Assembly: GCA_020086605.1 (NCBI GenBank)
Contig: JACBWW010000041.1
Location: forward strand, 2,215,302-2,279,301
Length of the DNA stretch: 64,000 nucleotides
Direction of reading: 5' to 3'
DNA from: Lanius collurio
Lineage: Eukaryota; Chordata; Aves; Passeriformes; Laniidae
The notes beneath the pieces are model-generated. The model had not been told where the DNA came from. It made no database searches and saw only the letters and a list, made by a program, of their open reading frames with translations. This document shows positions 36,346 to 49,979 of this stretch, piece after piece. The translations under genes and the position numbers were made by a program. Each line of letters begins with the position of its first letter. Within the stretch, counting starts at the first letter, position 1.

Positions 36346-38853
36346 TTTGGAATGGCAGGAGCCTCTGTCTACAAACTGCCTTGATGTTTTTCCATTATCT
36401 GCTGTTAAAATCAAAGCAGTGAGTTGCATCACACTTCAGTGTTACCTGCAAGGAATAACCTGTCACTAATGCCAAAAGATAGCAATCACAGAATGAATGA
36501 ATTGGGGTTATAGATACTCTCCAGGCCTTTCATTATTTAGATGGAAAAAGGTGTTTTGAAAATAGCACAGGCTTTGAGAAAAGAATCTTGGCAATAACAG
36601 ATTTTCAGTGCAAACCATGAGATTTGCTTCAGCACTCCCTAGCTGCCTTGGAACTGAATATGTTTTACTGCAGACTCCCCTTCCTGGAGTTATTTCTGCT
36701 GGTTTAAAGGCATCCGTGTGCCTTTTACTTCCCCTGCACTTGTAAGCAGGGGGGGCATAAATTATTTTCAGCCCAGCCCCAAAGTATTTTGGCTGTTTAT
36801 CCAAAAGCACCCTGAATTTGATGTAAAAGCCACCCACACCTTCAGCATCATGAACCTACCCACCATCCATCCATTCTATCCCAAACTGAAAGTTATGCAC
36901 GTTCTTGCTAACCTAGTTTTGTGTGTGTGTGTGCTTTTTTTTATTTTTTTTTTTAACAATAGGCCTAAATCCATATTAATGATCCAAAAAGTGACCAGGC
37001 CTCAGCACCTTTTGTCCTCTATACATTAACTATCCAATAATCAACAGTAGCTGTCCTGTACTCTGGTGTCTTTAGCCTAATTCAGAGGGACAGATATTTA
37101 TCATCACCCTTGAATTGGGTGACCCATTCTGACAGGTCGACATCCTTATTTATGTAACAATGTCATAGACAGTAACTGCTAATGAGTGGAGTGACACAGA
37201 GGTCTGTTAGATGGAAAGGCAGAGGAAAGCCGAAAAGGGCATGAGGGGTTAATGGGACTTTTCTGTTCCAGCCTCCTGGGATGTGTAATTATGTTCTAAT
37301 AAGAAATGAATGTATTGATTAGATTAGTGTGCAATTGTGCTCATGTGCACACGTATAGTGCTGTTTGCATATAGACAGTCATTGTGTGTGCCTTTAGTCC
37401 CCTCAGTGTGTGTTTGAACCCAAAGTATCTTTGTGCTGGGGCCAAAAACAAGCAGTGTACTCCCACAGCCCTCTGCTTGTCCTCAGTGTGGCAAACTCCA
37501 TGTGAATTCAACTGGAGTTTATCTGAGTAAAGGCTGAATTTAACTTCAGTAAACACCAAATAAGGGCTTCGGGGTTAGGGCCTCACAAAAAAATGACTTC
37601 CTATTTGCATTGTTTGGGATAAACACTCAGCATCACTTAAGAGAGCAGTAAAAGCAGCCAACACATTGTAAACAGTGTCATCTGCTGAGGAGACCGTCCA
37701 CCAGCCAAAGTAGGCCATGCTATGGACCGCCACTTCCAGCAGCCTGCTTGCACTGGGGAGGAATTTGGCCCAGCATTCTTTCTCATCAAGTTAAATATGT
37801 TCCCTGACAGGTCAAGGAAAGCACCCTTCACACGCTCACAAAGGGCCGATTCTCCGCCGCATCCCTCCGAAGTGTGTGTGATCTGAACTCGAGGGTGAAT
37901 TCCCCTGATGGGAAAGACACAACAATAGGGGAAAGCAGGGTGGGGGGAAGGAAAGCGTGTCTGAAAATTAGAGCTGCCCATGGCTCAGGAGCCCAGAGAA
38001 TGCAGCTGATAGCGGGGCTCTCACCACAGCCCCTCGCTGACGCTAATACGGGCAGGCAGCAGAATTGTGGGTTTGGTACCTTACACTGTACAAATTCCAG
38101 CCATAGGCAGAGCCTTACACGTCCTGGGGACTTGGATGTGGTGTCTGAGTTGGGAAGAGACAAACAGGGCTAGGCTGGCAGAAGAATAGGCTTTTTGGGT
38201 CACCACCTCAGCCCCCTGTCCCTGGGATAACGAAGGCGGTGGCACCAGCATGCACAAGCCTGTGACAAATTAGTACCTCCAGTTGCACGCTGAAGGAGAA
38301 ATAAATTACTTTCTAGTGACTCCCTCTGGAAAGAAGCAGCATTATTAGGCTCTAATGGGATTTCCTTCTAGCCCAGTCTTGATTAGGACCTTTGTGAAGC
38401 AAAGGGGAAGGGAGGGAGAATGGAAAACTGAAGGATTCTCAAGTCTGAGGAGGGCCCACTTTACCCAACCATAACTTTTGTGAATCGTGGCTAAGATTCC
38501 CCATGTGACACTCAGGAAAGGCTGGAGTACAAAGATGCAAGAAAGGACTTACTAGGCAAGATTTCCAAACATTTCAGAAATGTTTAAACAAAATAACACA
38601 AGAACACCCTGTAGGTTCAGTGTCACAAAAGAAGAATCTCTTGGAAAGGGATTCTCATTAATCTATCTTTTTTTCCCGAAGAATGAAAGAGAGTGGGTAT
38701 TAAAATATGGCACTTGCAATGTGGAGGTCAATGGACCCCTAAAGTCTGACCTTTATCTGAGGGATAATGATTAGACACATTTCTTTCTCATTGCCATACT
38801 ACTGCAAAGTTTTCCATCTGAGCAGCACTAAGGAGGGGTTTGGTTTTTTGTTG
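36346..38853. other. unique non-coding sequence
   Basis: No gene recognised. (GT)6 followed by broken poly-T lies at about 36920-36954. The intervals 37030-37330 and 37840-38110 look non-decayed; the second carries a small CpG group (about 37847-37890). Confidence 0.5.
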
Positions 38854-38878
38854 TTTTTTTTTTTTTGGGGGGGGGGGG
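38854..38878. repeat. T13-G12 homopolymer junction
   Basis: Thirteen T (38854-38866) are followed immediately by twelve G (38867-38878), then TGGTTGG. Homopolymer junctions of this length are slippage-prone, and the G run can join intermolecular or intramolecular quadruplexes. Confidence 0.93.
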
Positions 38879-41208
38879 TGGTTGGTTTTTTTTAAGTGTT
38901 TTGATGCAGACAATCATTCAGGGAACATATTTATAAAAGACAATGTATGTATATTCCTTACAAGAGAGACTTAAAATCCAAGCTTAATCTAACTGTGAAG
39001 GTCCACCCTGCAAAAAATTTGCCTCAAGGGTCAAAACAGAGAGTAAAAAAGCCTGGAAGTGGTGATGGCTGTAGGAGTGCTATCACTGACTTTGTGAGGG
39101 CTCAGATCACGTGGGACATGAAAGAACTGGAGAAGGAAAAACCCTGTGAAATGATGGTATTTCCTTCCACATAAAGCGTGATGCTCAAGCAAGTTCAGTA
39201 TCCAGGCTGAATAACAGAAATGTCCTCTGAAGGCACAGGCATGGCATAGTTCAAACCCAAGTCCAAACAGTGGATGCAGGGGAGCTAATTTTTCAGCTAC
39301 AGCTGACCCTTTGACTCCTAATAGTTGAGGGTTGGTTCACATTTGAACATTCACACGAATCTGATTTCCCCATTATATTGATGGGAACTTTGCAATGCAA
39401 TGAATCATCTTCAGCTCGCTGATTTATTTAACAGGGCAACTTGAGGCAGCAAACTTGGGGCAAGGTAGCCCAAACTAAGATGAAATATCCTTCCCTGTCC
39501 CATTTATTAGTGTCAGCATCAGCATAAGCTTTTCTCCTTAATGGACTGATCTTTCATTCAGGCCATAGAGGATCCTGAGAAAGTTTTCCTCGTTTCTTTA
39601 TATTTTGACAAACTTCTAAGTGGGCTCCTAAAAACTTATTGAAAGAGCATTACTCAGCCTGACACATTCCATTTATTTCAATATGGTGACAAAGAGGGAA
39701 GATCTAGTTAAAAATATTGCAATAGCCTTATGGGATACTTATGGGGTTTTTTTAAAATGTAATACATCACAATAGAATACTTTGTTTTTGTAGAAGGGCA
39801 TTCTGTATTCGCCAAAAAAGCTGCTGACTTAATCATTAGTTATGATGAGAAGAGATTTAGTGCTCTCTTTCTTTACACTGTCACTGAGAACAATGTCTAT
39901 GAAAAAGCCTATGCTTCCCATTATAAATCACTATAAGCTCCATGAAAATTTCTCCTCTACCCTGGGGTTTAAGGGAGCAGATACTCGGTGATGCAGCCTC
40001 CCAATAGCAGCACTTTATGCCGAGCTCTACAAGTTTGTGGAATGTTATGGTTCACCCTAAGTCCAGGCACTACCACTGCAAGCAGTTCCCATTGTTCAGA
40101 AATTTATGAGTGGCTACTCTTTGACAAAAAATGAAATATCTCCTCCTTTGCAGCCTGTACATATTTTAAAAACACTTTAAAGCTGTAGCACATTGCCACT
40201 TTTAGCATTACAAATACATAATACTGTTTATCACCAGACTGCCATTGAGAAATACAATGTAGCCTCTGCTCCTTCACCCTCTCATGTTCAAGGGAAACCA
40301 TTTCAGATCTTATTTAGGGTAGTGAGGATTCAGAAATAAAGTGAATCAAAAAAGAAATGGTTCATAGGTGCTTCCTTCATTGAATGAAGGACACCATGTC
40401 ACATCATCTCAAAAGGATAATGCAACCTTAAAGGTTTTGTGGAGGCAGTTCTGAGAAGAATCTCTCAAATTTATTCATAAAAGAAATACAGATTTAGACA
40501 CCTAGCATTAAACATAAAGGTTTGAAAGTCTCTAACCTTCTTCCCTTCCTTTCCTCCTCCCCCATATCATAGTCACATACACTGGCTGGATTTTATTGTA
40601 TAACTTTGTAAAGAACAACAACAACAAATAAAAGTGAGTGTTCCACACATCTGTCAGCATTTTTTTGTTTGTTTGTTGGCCTAAGCTGACAGCTTTTATT
40701 GTGTTTTCTAGTTTATCAGAAGTCTATCACAATGTTTTGAAGAAAAAGAGCCAAGACATTTTCCCTAGATTTTGGTGTCCTCTAATATTTAAATTCATTC
40801 TTCTGAGTTTGTATCTTATTTACTGCTTCCCCCATTCCTTGAAGATAATATTCCGAGAAGCAGAGTTGCTTGTTTCATCACAAGCTGTCTCAAATTTGTC
40901 CTTTATTGGGTGTAAGTCTGCGAGCCCTGCTCAAAGTTCGTATCACTGGGTTCAGTTTGAGAGGGAGGACTTTGATTCACAGTTCTCAGCCACCCACATT
41001 GGACCTGAAAGGCCACTAGAAATAGCCCTTGCCTGCTTTGTTTCTCAGGAACCAGAATAGACACATACCCTCTGGTCTGCCCTGAGATATGGATTTGGCT
41101 CAATAAGCACATGTCAGCTGCAGAAGCAGCGGGCTGCAGAGCAGTTTTCATGGAAACTGGGAGCCTGTGTCCTTTGAAAAGATAAAAAAATGATTTCACT
41201 CATTTATT
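38879..41208. other. unique non-coding sequence
   Basis: The longest frame (140 codons from 40638) is hydrophobic at its start but has no recognisable family signature and is not called. No transposon was recognised. Confidence 0.5.
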
Positions 41209-41280
41209 GGTAGACTTTTTAATTTAATTTTTTTTAATTTAATAGAATTTTTTTTAATTTAATAGAATTTTTTAATTCTA
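41209..41280. repeat. AT-rich tandem, 20-bp period, ending in a hairpin
   Basis: The unit TTTTTAATTTAATAGAATTT recurs with a 20-base period at 41231-41270. Its end, TAGAATT-TTTT-AATTCTA (41263-41280), forms a perfect 7-bp hairpin. Confidence 0.88.
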
Positions 41281-44200
41281 GATGAGGGTTGAGGTGGCAG
41301 TCCAAGAACAAATTCTTATTGGCCTTTGATATCAGTTTCATGACTGGCACTATTCCTGTGAATAAAATCAATTATAAATGTGTAATGAAACCTGTCACCT
41401 ACGTGTGCTGGATGTCTGCAAGACCTTTGTGCTAGAAAGCAGCAAGATAAAAGCACATGTTTTATAGGTCCTTGGCCACAATCACAGCTGCCAGAGCCAC
41501 ACGCCGACATCAGGGCTCGAATTTTCAGGTAGAAACAAGACCTGCCTGAGCCCTCCCAGGCAAATAACACCTGAAGACGTTACCCACCTTCCTGGTTTTA
41601 TGGATGCCTGCAGTCCTGTTAATGGGCTGGGAACAGAGGCAGCCTGGTGATCCCCACTGTTGGCATTCCCAGGAGGAGTCCCACAGGCGTCACCACCTCC
41701 CTCTCCCTGCCTTGGGCTTTTAGAAAGACAAGACCCTGCCCAAGGAGAAAGAGGGGTTGATTGGAACACAGAGTTTTCCAAAGGGAATCCCACATGGAAG
41801 GCAGCTCTGGTGTGGATCACTTCCCCAAAGGAGAGGTAAAAATGCACCATGGATTGCCAAAGCCTCAGACTATCTCAACCCATCTGGAGTCTGAAGAGCT
41901 TGGACAAAACCAGATCTCTTTAAACTTCTCGACAGTACCAAATCCTCCAGTAATGAGAGCAATTAGCACCTGTCATCTCCACCCTCTCCAATCCTACAAA
42001 CCAGTTTAATTTACTTTGCAGATCTCCACCTGTGAAACTTTTGCTTTCTAACATTCCAATGAGATTGAAAAACCTGTGGCAAAATTAAAGCTAAAATTGC
42101 AAGTACTTAAACCCACGAAAATGTAACAATTATTGCAATCAGCTCCTTGGCTGATCTATCTGGAGCCGCTGGTTTCCTGTGATGGATTCTGCCATCCCGA
42201 CTTACACCATCCAGTCCTCTCCAAAAACACCCTTGTGCTTTGGCTTAGAATCCCACAGCTTTTCAGGACAAACCGAGGCCAGTCTATTCCCACTTCCACT
42301 CTGCTGTTATCCAGGGGCCTCCCCAAACTGACCACCCTGGCTTTGCTAATCTTTCCTGGGGAGGCACAGCCCGCAGAACAGATGGTTCTCTCAAAGGATC
42401 CTTGTCCTTCCTGCAGGTTTTCTAACTCCAAACTAAAGAGGGGAAAAGTGAACCAAATGTGACCCTGGCAATTGAGATCCTTTGCTTGTACAAGCAGGGC
42501 TATTAAAGTTGAACAGGAACATACATCATAATAATTAAAGTGGGCATGAGTTGGCTTTGAATTGCAGGAACTCTGGGTGACCACATTTCACTTTCCCTGT
42601 CATTGACTAAGATAGAATTTCCTCCTTCTCATCAAATGGCAACTCTTTTATTTATGGATTGCATCTATGCCTTGGAAGGAGGTAGAGTTACTGATAAAGT
42701 TTTCCTGAAAAAAACATGCTGTATTTTCTTTCAGCTCGCAGATGACTGCAGTTGATCACATCTGTTTTCCAGCAGACATCAGTGTATCCAATTAGAAAGA
42801 TCACAGAATATTTTAGAGGTATTGGGATTATTTGGTCAGCCAAAAGATTTGGGCTTTGAAAGAGAACAAGAAGACAAATCTGGTATGTGCTAGTTTTCAT
42901 GACAACCATGGTAAAATAGTCTCTTAAAACCCATCACACAGTTGTAATCCTTAGCATTAAACACATATACGTGTGAAAAACAAGAGATTGGGGGTTTTTA
43001 CTATTATGTTAAAAATTGTGGTGACTAAACGAGTTGCAGTCCTGGCTGAACTCATAGGAAAGGTTGGGGTGCTCACGATCACAAGATATTTCAAACACAA
43101 AAAAGAATCAAACTCTTCTTTTCCTTGAAAGAATGCATGAAGCCTCCAGCAAATAAACACATTAACTATTTAAAAGGATGAAAATGTTATCAAAATGCAG
43201 CTCCTGATCTTGACAAGTTGTTTAAATTTTCACCTTCAGCTCTGATGGGACAAATGCAATGCACAGAAGAATCTTCAAACTAAAAATTGTGGGTTTTTTC
43301 ATCTCTGTATTTCCAAAAGAAAAATCTATTTTGACACTTTATTTTAGAATGTTCACAACAACAAGGGAATCAAAATTCATGGAGAAATTTTGATATCAAA
43401 GGAGTTATCAGTTCTTAGTTGCAAAGTCTGAAAATGCCTTTGAAGTATCTCTTGCAATTAATTCCTTGGTTTCCCACTAATGTCCATGAGGTCCTCTTGC
43501 AAATAAATTCCCAGGATCTGACAGCTGAAACCATGGCAGTGCCAATACACACCTACAGACTGATAGTTCAGCAGATTTAGTAGTTGCTGAGTTTTTGTGG
43601 GGTTGGGGGGGGGAAAGCAAGAGAAAACAATTGGGCATTAAGGACCAGAAAAAGGCTGGACACAGAGCCAGAAGGAAAAAAAACCCAACCCATTATCTTG
43701 AGAAAAGCAAATTGGATGGGATGTTGAGCAAAGTGGAAAGGCCTTTGGATTTTCTTTGCCTTCCACTGGTGGTGCTGGGACAGGGCTGTTAAACCCCTCA
43801 GGACACAAGGAGTTCTGCAGGACCTCATTATACATTAAATATAAATAGTTATTTTGTAGCCTTGCATGCAGTCTATTTTACTTGGGCAAGTGTGTTTTTT
43901 GTTAGACACGTAAAACACAGAGTGGGTTTTAATGGCTGATCAGATCCCGTTAAAGCAAATTGCATGTTTAAATACAAAGGATGAAAGGATCTCTATTATT
44001 CTACAAATTTCTAGCAGCGCTGCACCTTAAAAGGAATTTTATAGCAAATTTGTAGCTTTGCAACCAGCTCATGAACCAGAGGGCATAAAAAGGACATGTG
44101 TTCCAAGAGCAAATGCATTCCATATTTCAGAAATAATAAGTTCTTGCTCCAACTCAGATCTCATCCGTGCAGATTTTGCACCCATGGGAAGAAGGACTTT

Positions 44201-47162
44201 TCTGTCTCCAGCAGAACAACTGCAATCCACACAAACATTACAGGGTAAAGATCCACATTGGGGGAAACACTGTCCCAGCAGATCTGGAAGTGAAAAGATT
44301 GAAATACTCTTAACAGCAATAAGGTTTGTGCAAGTGAATCTTCACACAGGCAGGAAGAAAACGTTCATGTGGTCTTAGAATTAATGAAAACTTTAGGATT
44401 AGAAGGTGCAAGACACACAAACATCTCATAGCCTTCAACCACAGTGATATTTGAGCCTCTGTACTCTACATGGGTATTTATATGAATTTATATGGGCAAG
44501 CAGCTCAAGCCCCAAGCAGATCGCTAGGGCCAGGGCAGTGAAAGTGAGAATATGTGATGATTTGCTGATTTTGAGAAACTAAATGAAATCCTAGGTTTTT
44601 TAAGTGAAGAATGAAAATTCCTCCTTCTCTTATTTATGTCTTATTTTTTATGGTAGTGGTTCTTGATCTCTTCCCACAGCTTTCTTTTATCTAAACAGTT
44701 TTCCTTCTTGCATTGGAAGTTCCAGGTCCCCAAAGAGGGGATTCACAGTGCTAATAAGGAGAAAAAAATTAAAAAGAATGAAAATAAATTAAAAATTGGA
44801 GGGAGGAGGGAAGTGGATTTGAAAGGTGCAAAATTTTATTCTTCCACGAGAAAAGTCCCATTGGTTTGAAGTCAGTGAAAGCTGTTGACCAGTACCTAAA
44901 CCACAAAGAATGAGGCACAGAGCATCCCCTGCACATTCAGCAGGGCAGTGAGTGTGGGAGAGCACTATAATGAGTTGTCTGCAGCAAACCTCAAAGTCTT
45001 GAGGCAAATCCTCTGTTCTCAGTCGTGTAAACCTTTAAGTGCACTCAGGCCAGAGGTATTTGAGCTCTTTCAGCAGTGCACCGAGCAGTGATGCTCTGAG
45101 ACCTCCTACATCTCTTCCTGTTGCAGAAAATGAAATGTTAAGAGGGTGGCCCTTGACAGGCGAGCAGAGGGTGGGGAGCCCTGCCATGGTGTGCACTCCC
45201 CAGAGAACTTTGTGTCTGAGTCATGCCCTCAAAAATGTTGTGTCTTGCAGAAATCTGCTTCATCTATTTAGGAAAACCCTGTTGTGCCAGAAAAGCAAAG
45301 CTGTTTTTTGTGGAAGGGCACTGGCCTGGCTTTGCTAAGGGTGAAAGGAAATGGCATCAAGGTTCATTTTCCTCACCCACAAGCAGCAACCCATAAAGCT
45401 TTATGTTCATCTATAGATGATACATTTTGAATGTCACAGAAAAAAACAAAACTCATTGATGGAAAATGATCCAAAACACATCATGATTCCAAGAAAACTT
45501 GAATAAAATAAGGAAAAAACTTGACCATGAGCTTCATGTGAAGTAAAGATGAATACTGCAGGATTAGCCAAAAATCACAGAAAATGTTCTCATTGGTTCT
45601 TTCCCACTTTTTCATGTTTCAGTTAGTTTATAAGTTTCAAGTTTCACTTGGTGTAAAAAGAAGGAGATATCTATTTGCAAGCTAGACAGATTTCCTGGGC
45701 TCAAAAGCAGAGCATGACTTTAAGACAAATTCATGCCTCCAAAAATCCCATCACAAGTGACAATTCACCTTAATCCTTTATTTTCTATACACGGGATGTG
45801 TAGATAAAGTCTGGGTTGGTTTTCTTACAATGCATCCAAATGCTTCTGTTGTGGAAAACTCCAGGTTTCCAGTGGAGTAAAAGCTCATTGTGAGATGAGA
45901 GCTGTCTCACGTTTGGAAGCCAGCAGGCTGCTGCTTTTTCTGTTCCTTCCTGCCATCTGCAAGATCTCATATGGGGTAAAAACGGGAAATTACTTGAGCA
46001 AATCTTCAGCTTTCCTCAGTTTGCTTTAAATAACATCCTCAGCCTTTTGCCTCATGATTTACATAATAAGGAGACTGTGTTGTGTTATTACATCAGTTTC
46101 ATTTCTTCAGGGAAAAGGGCTCCAGATGTATTTGACTAAGTCATTAGTGCAAACATCCCATATTTGTAACAGCATTCCCTAGATCAACTGTAAAGGCTCA
46201 CTGTTGATTTTGGCTGCAGCCTGAGGAGTGGACAGACACCACCACTTGATCTAAGCAGCTGCCTCCTCCTGACTCCCTCCAAGTTCATTGTCATGGGGAG
46301 AAGGACAAACCCCTAAAGGATCCATGAGCACCAATTCACAAAGCCGGGCAGATGACTCATCTGATAAAAATCACCATTGTAGAGCTATTCAAGGAGTAAG
46401 GGGAAAAAAAGATTTAGCCTTCCTTAGAGAGAGTGCTTCCTTTTTGTCAGGGTGTTTTTCTTTGGTGGTATGGGACAGGAATTATAAATGAGGACAGAGT
46501 GGGACCCTGACACCTCAGCTCTGGTGGGACACTGCTGCCAGCGGGTTTTTCGGAAGCTCTGCTGAGTAAGGTACTACTTAAGGGGAGGAAAAGTTAGGAA
46601 AGCCCTTCCCATCTGACTCAAAAGCATCAGTGAGGTGTAACAATGAACAATATATGACCCAGCATAATTCTGGAAGTAAAAACATTGATTTTCCTCCGTG
46701 ATTTGTTGCTTGATTCAACTCATGCAAAAACTTGACTACTCCAAATTATTACTCGCTTCCACATCAAGCAAGCAGAAGCTTTTTAAATTGCAGATAAAGC
46801 CTTGTTGGTTTACTTTTGTACCCTAATATTGACAATTAGAAATGTAAAAAAATCTAATTAAAAGATTGCAGCTTTAAATTATTAGCAAATGGTTCCAAAC
46901 AGGCACAATAATGCCAAAAATGTGAAAACTGAGTTCTCTGAAATACTGCTGCAAAGCAGAAGAGGACACATGGCTAAGTAGATGAGCAGGCTCTAAAAGG
47001 AAATAACCTAAATAACTTATTTCCGAATAGAAGCCTTGAGAATAGGTCAGGAATTCTGATAGGTGCTGACACGTTTGTGTTTCCTCCCTGGATGCAACCA
47101 TAACACTGAGATTTTCTGTAAATGGTTGGAATTATAAATTGAGTAAGGACTGTCATGTCCCC
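41281..47162. other. unique non-coding sequence
   Basis: No gene or well-supported repeat. Frames reach about 142 codons on the minus strand at 42156-42584 without recognisable content. A GATCACAGAAT word at about 42801 resembles a CR1 tail, but nothing else matches. G-rich GGTTGGGGGGGGGAAAG lies at about 43602-43618. Confidence 0.5.
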
Positions 47163-47180
47163 ATACAATGTACATTGTAT
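47163..47180. promoter_or_regulatory. 18-bp perfect palindrome with inverted SOX-like sites
   Basis: ATACAATGTACATTGTAT is its own reverse complement. It contains ACAATG (47165-47170) and CATTGT (47173-47178), both SOX-family core sites, in inverted orientation two bases apart. SOXE proteins are known to bind inverted pairs as dimers, usually at a slightly wider spacing, so function here is a guess; the palindrome is certain. Confidence 0.35.
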
Positions 47181-48424
47181 TTTTCATCTAGAAACATTTC
47201 ATTTAGAAAACACTTTCATTTAGCATGATACAAAGATGTGTGAGAATTACAACGTGCAGGTAAAGTCATGGACAAGCAATATATTTATAAATATGTGACA
47301 CATGCTCTCCTACAGGATTAGACCCCATTAAAAGGTAAAAAATTGCACTTATTGCTGTCTCCTGGCTTTGTCATAACCATTCAGATCCCTGTTGCTGTGC
47401 AGGAGATGTGGTATTTGCCCTTAATTGCATCATTTGAAAGCCTTAGAAGAGGGTATTCTAATGATTAAATCAATGTAAACCAGGTTTCAGAGCCAAAATA
47501 ATCAAAAGTCTGACCAAGGCAAATGTTCTCAATAAAGTGCGCTTGCCAAACACAAGTGCTAATTAACACCTGATTCTAATTTGGTGATTGTGAAAGTGTG
47601 GCAATGAAGCCCTATGATTTTGCAAGTGGAAATAACATTGTTTTTCCCCATTGGCAGATTGCATGAATTGCCCTCGTGGCCAAAATTCCTCCTTTTGATC
47701 CCTTCTGGGTACCACCCCCCAGCTGCCTTCAGGTGGGACAGCACTTCCCTGTCTGACAACATTTACCATTCCTTGGTGATTCCCCAGCTCCAACGGTTCT
47801 GAATGGAATTTTATCTTCCTCAATGTCAGTTTTCACAGAAAATTTCCAAGATGAGAAAGTTCCAAATATCCCACGGACTACCAATGGCAGAAAGGAGTGG
47901 TCAGGTTCTTTCCCATTTCCTGTCACGATGGATTCAGATTACTGAGGGAGGAAGAATTCTCTTTCAGGAAACTCAGGACACACAGTGAGTCTCCTCTGTG
48001 CACAACTGCAACACTTCAGACCTTGGGATCGTTGATCCAGTGTCAACTCCCAAAATATTTAGTTTTTATTCCTTAAGTGCACATTCAGAGACACTCTCAC
48101 GTTCCTTGGCACGGAGCTGGCATCGCTACACCGTGGCATCACACAAAATAAAGTCCCTGCTGCCTCAGACCTAAAAGCTGTGGCACTTCTCCCTTGTGAC
48201 GTGCCTGAAAGAACGTGCAATTGAACCCCATGTGCAACACACACAAGTAATTACCAAGGCACACAATATATGAAGCATCTTCAAAAACAAAGCGACACAA
48301 ATTTAACTTCAAGCTGACTGTCAATGAATCCAGTTATAAAATCAACACCTCATGTATTTGATCTACACAACAGCTACATTATACCATCTAGTGATCTTTT
48401 TAATGGTTTAATCAGTCCCTCATT
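47181..48424. other. unique non-coding sequence
   Basis: No gene or transposon recognised. The frames are short and overlap on both strands. Confidence 0.5.
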
Positions 48425-48441
48425 AAAAAAAAAAAAAAAAA
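48425..48441. repeat. A17 homopolymer
   Basis: Seventeen consecutive A. No retroposon body was recognised upstream. Confidence 0.95.
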
Positions 48442-48499
48442 TAAGAAAGCCAAATTGGTAAGTGCAGGGTCCACAGAAATATTTGAAAAGACTAGCAAG

Positions 48500-48900
48500 T
48501 GTTTTATTACCTCTGCAGTGCAAATGTATTTGACTGTGTGTTTAAAGCAACTGCAGTTTGTTCTTAATAAGGGTGAATTTGCACTATAAATGACATCCCC
48601 TCTTTGGAAACAATACTTCCTTTATCTGCTTGTGTTCAAAAGCTCCTACCAGGGAAACCTAACTTATCTGTTTCATCTTAAAACTGGAGCTGCCTGTCAA
48701 GCTTTGACAATCTTCAGATTCTTTTGGAAATAGGAAGCAACCCATTGTGTTCAAATTTGCTCTTAGTGACAGCTGATCCCACAGGAGCATCTAGTTAGAA
48801 AATAATTGATAGCACTTGAAACAGAAAGGACTGCAAATCAGGTATGACAAGTTTGCATTCAATTGCAGCCCTAAAACTAATTGTCCGGTTAAGAAATCAG
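48500..48900. promoter_or_regulatory. candidate conserved non-coding segment
   Basis: Non-repetitive sequence with WATAAR/TTATCT GATA-type cores (about 48621, 48664) and TTATCTG words. No low complexity, no transposon, no open frame of note. It is marked only because it looks undecayed beside its neighbours. Confidence 0.15.
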
Positions 48901-49805
48901 CTTCAAAAGGGGGAAAAAAAATTAAAAAACAAACTTAAGGGGAAGGAAATGAGAAGTTTGTTTATTGCACATACACTTTCATTCTGACAATATTTTCCTC
49001 TTTAAAAGGCAGGTCTGGAATAAGCAGTACATTAAAGGGATGGGCCCAAAGCAAAGCCTCCAAACCGAATACCCCGAACTTTATGACTCAAGCCCATCTG
49101 TAGTTTGTTATAAACAAGTCATAAGGCATAACTGAAAAAATCTGGATGTGGAAGGACAGGGGCTCGATCCTGCTACTACTGAAGTGAACAGAAAATCTCT
49201 TGCTGACTACAGAGGACTTTGGATCAGGCATTAAAATTCCAGAGTAATACTGGCACAGCTTCAATCGTGTGTGGGGTGTGCGCCCTTGTGCATAAATATA
49301 CACACAGCCCAATATTACGGATTTTTAACCCTGACTCTTATGTCAGACTACAACACCGGATGTCAAAAATGAAGATAACATGGGAGGAAGTTTATTTTGA
49401 TGAGGAAATCCCTAAATGCTGTTGAAAATATGCTTGGAATGGTTAATTAGTATGTAGGGGCTTTGGAGGAAATGATATCTTGCAGCTTGACCATCATCTT
49501 TTTGCCAGGTTTCCCTTCAATTTATCTCTTATCTGCAGGAAACTGTCTCACAGCTTCTGAATCTGCTGTTGGCTAAAAAGAGAAAAAGGACAATGACTCA
49601 TTGTTGGGCAACAAGACAAGTTCTGTTTAGATTCTAAATTTCCACATTAATGCGAGTTAATGTCCTATCTACTGTACTTCAGCCCATCCAGGGGATATCC
49701 AGGGTGGGCTCTGAAACCAACCAAAAGTGAAAGTTCCTCCACCAAAATAACAAACAGTAAATGAAGAGAAGTTATAATACCCAAGGGATGAACACACTGA
49801 GTAAG

Positions 49806-49822
49806 AAAAAAAAAAAAAAAAA
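49806..49822. repeat. A17 homopolymer
   Basis: Seventeen consecutive A following GTAAG. No associated element was recognised. Confidence 0.95.
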
Positions 49823-49979
49823 GCTGTATTTTCTATGACTAAGGCATCAAAAAGGCTTTGTTAATACGTTAAAGTATTGCAAATAATGGGTAAAACAGCG
49901 GTGACAGGATTGCAGCAGCTGATGCCCACTGAAGTTATTGCTGGTCAGACAACATTAAGCACCTGCACTGCTGGGACTT

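Noticed and set aside
36486..36530. CR1 tail at AATCACAGAATGAATGAATT
   Set aside because: Resemblance limited to the first ten bases; the following sequence does not match.
42800..42840. CR1 tail at GATCACAGAAT
   Set aside because: Only one short word matches.
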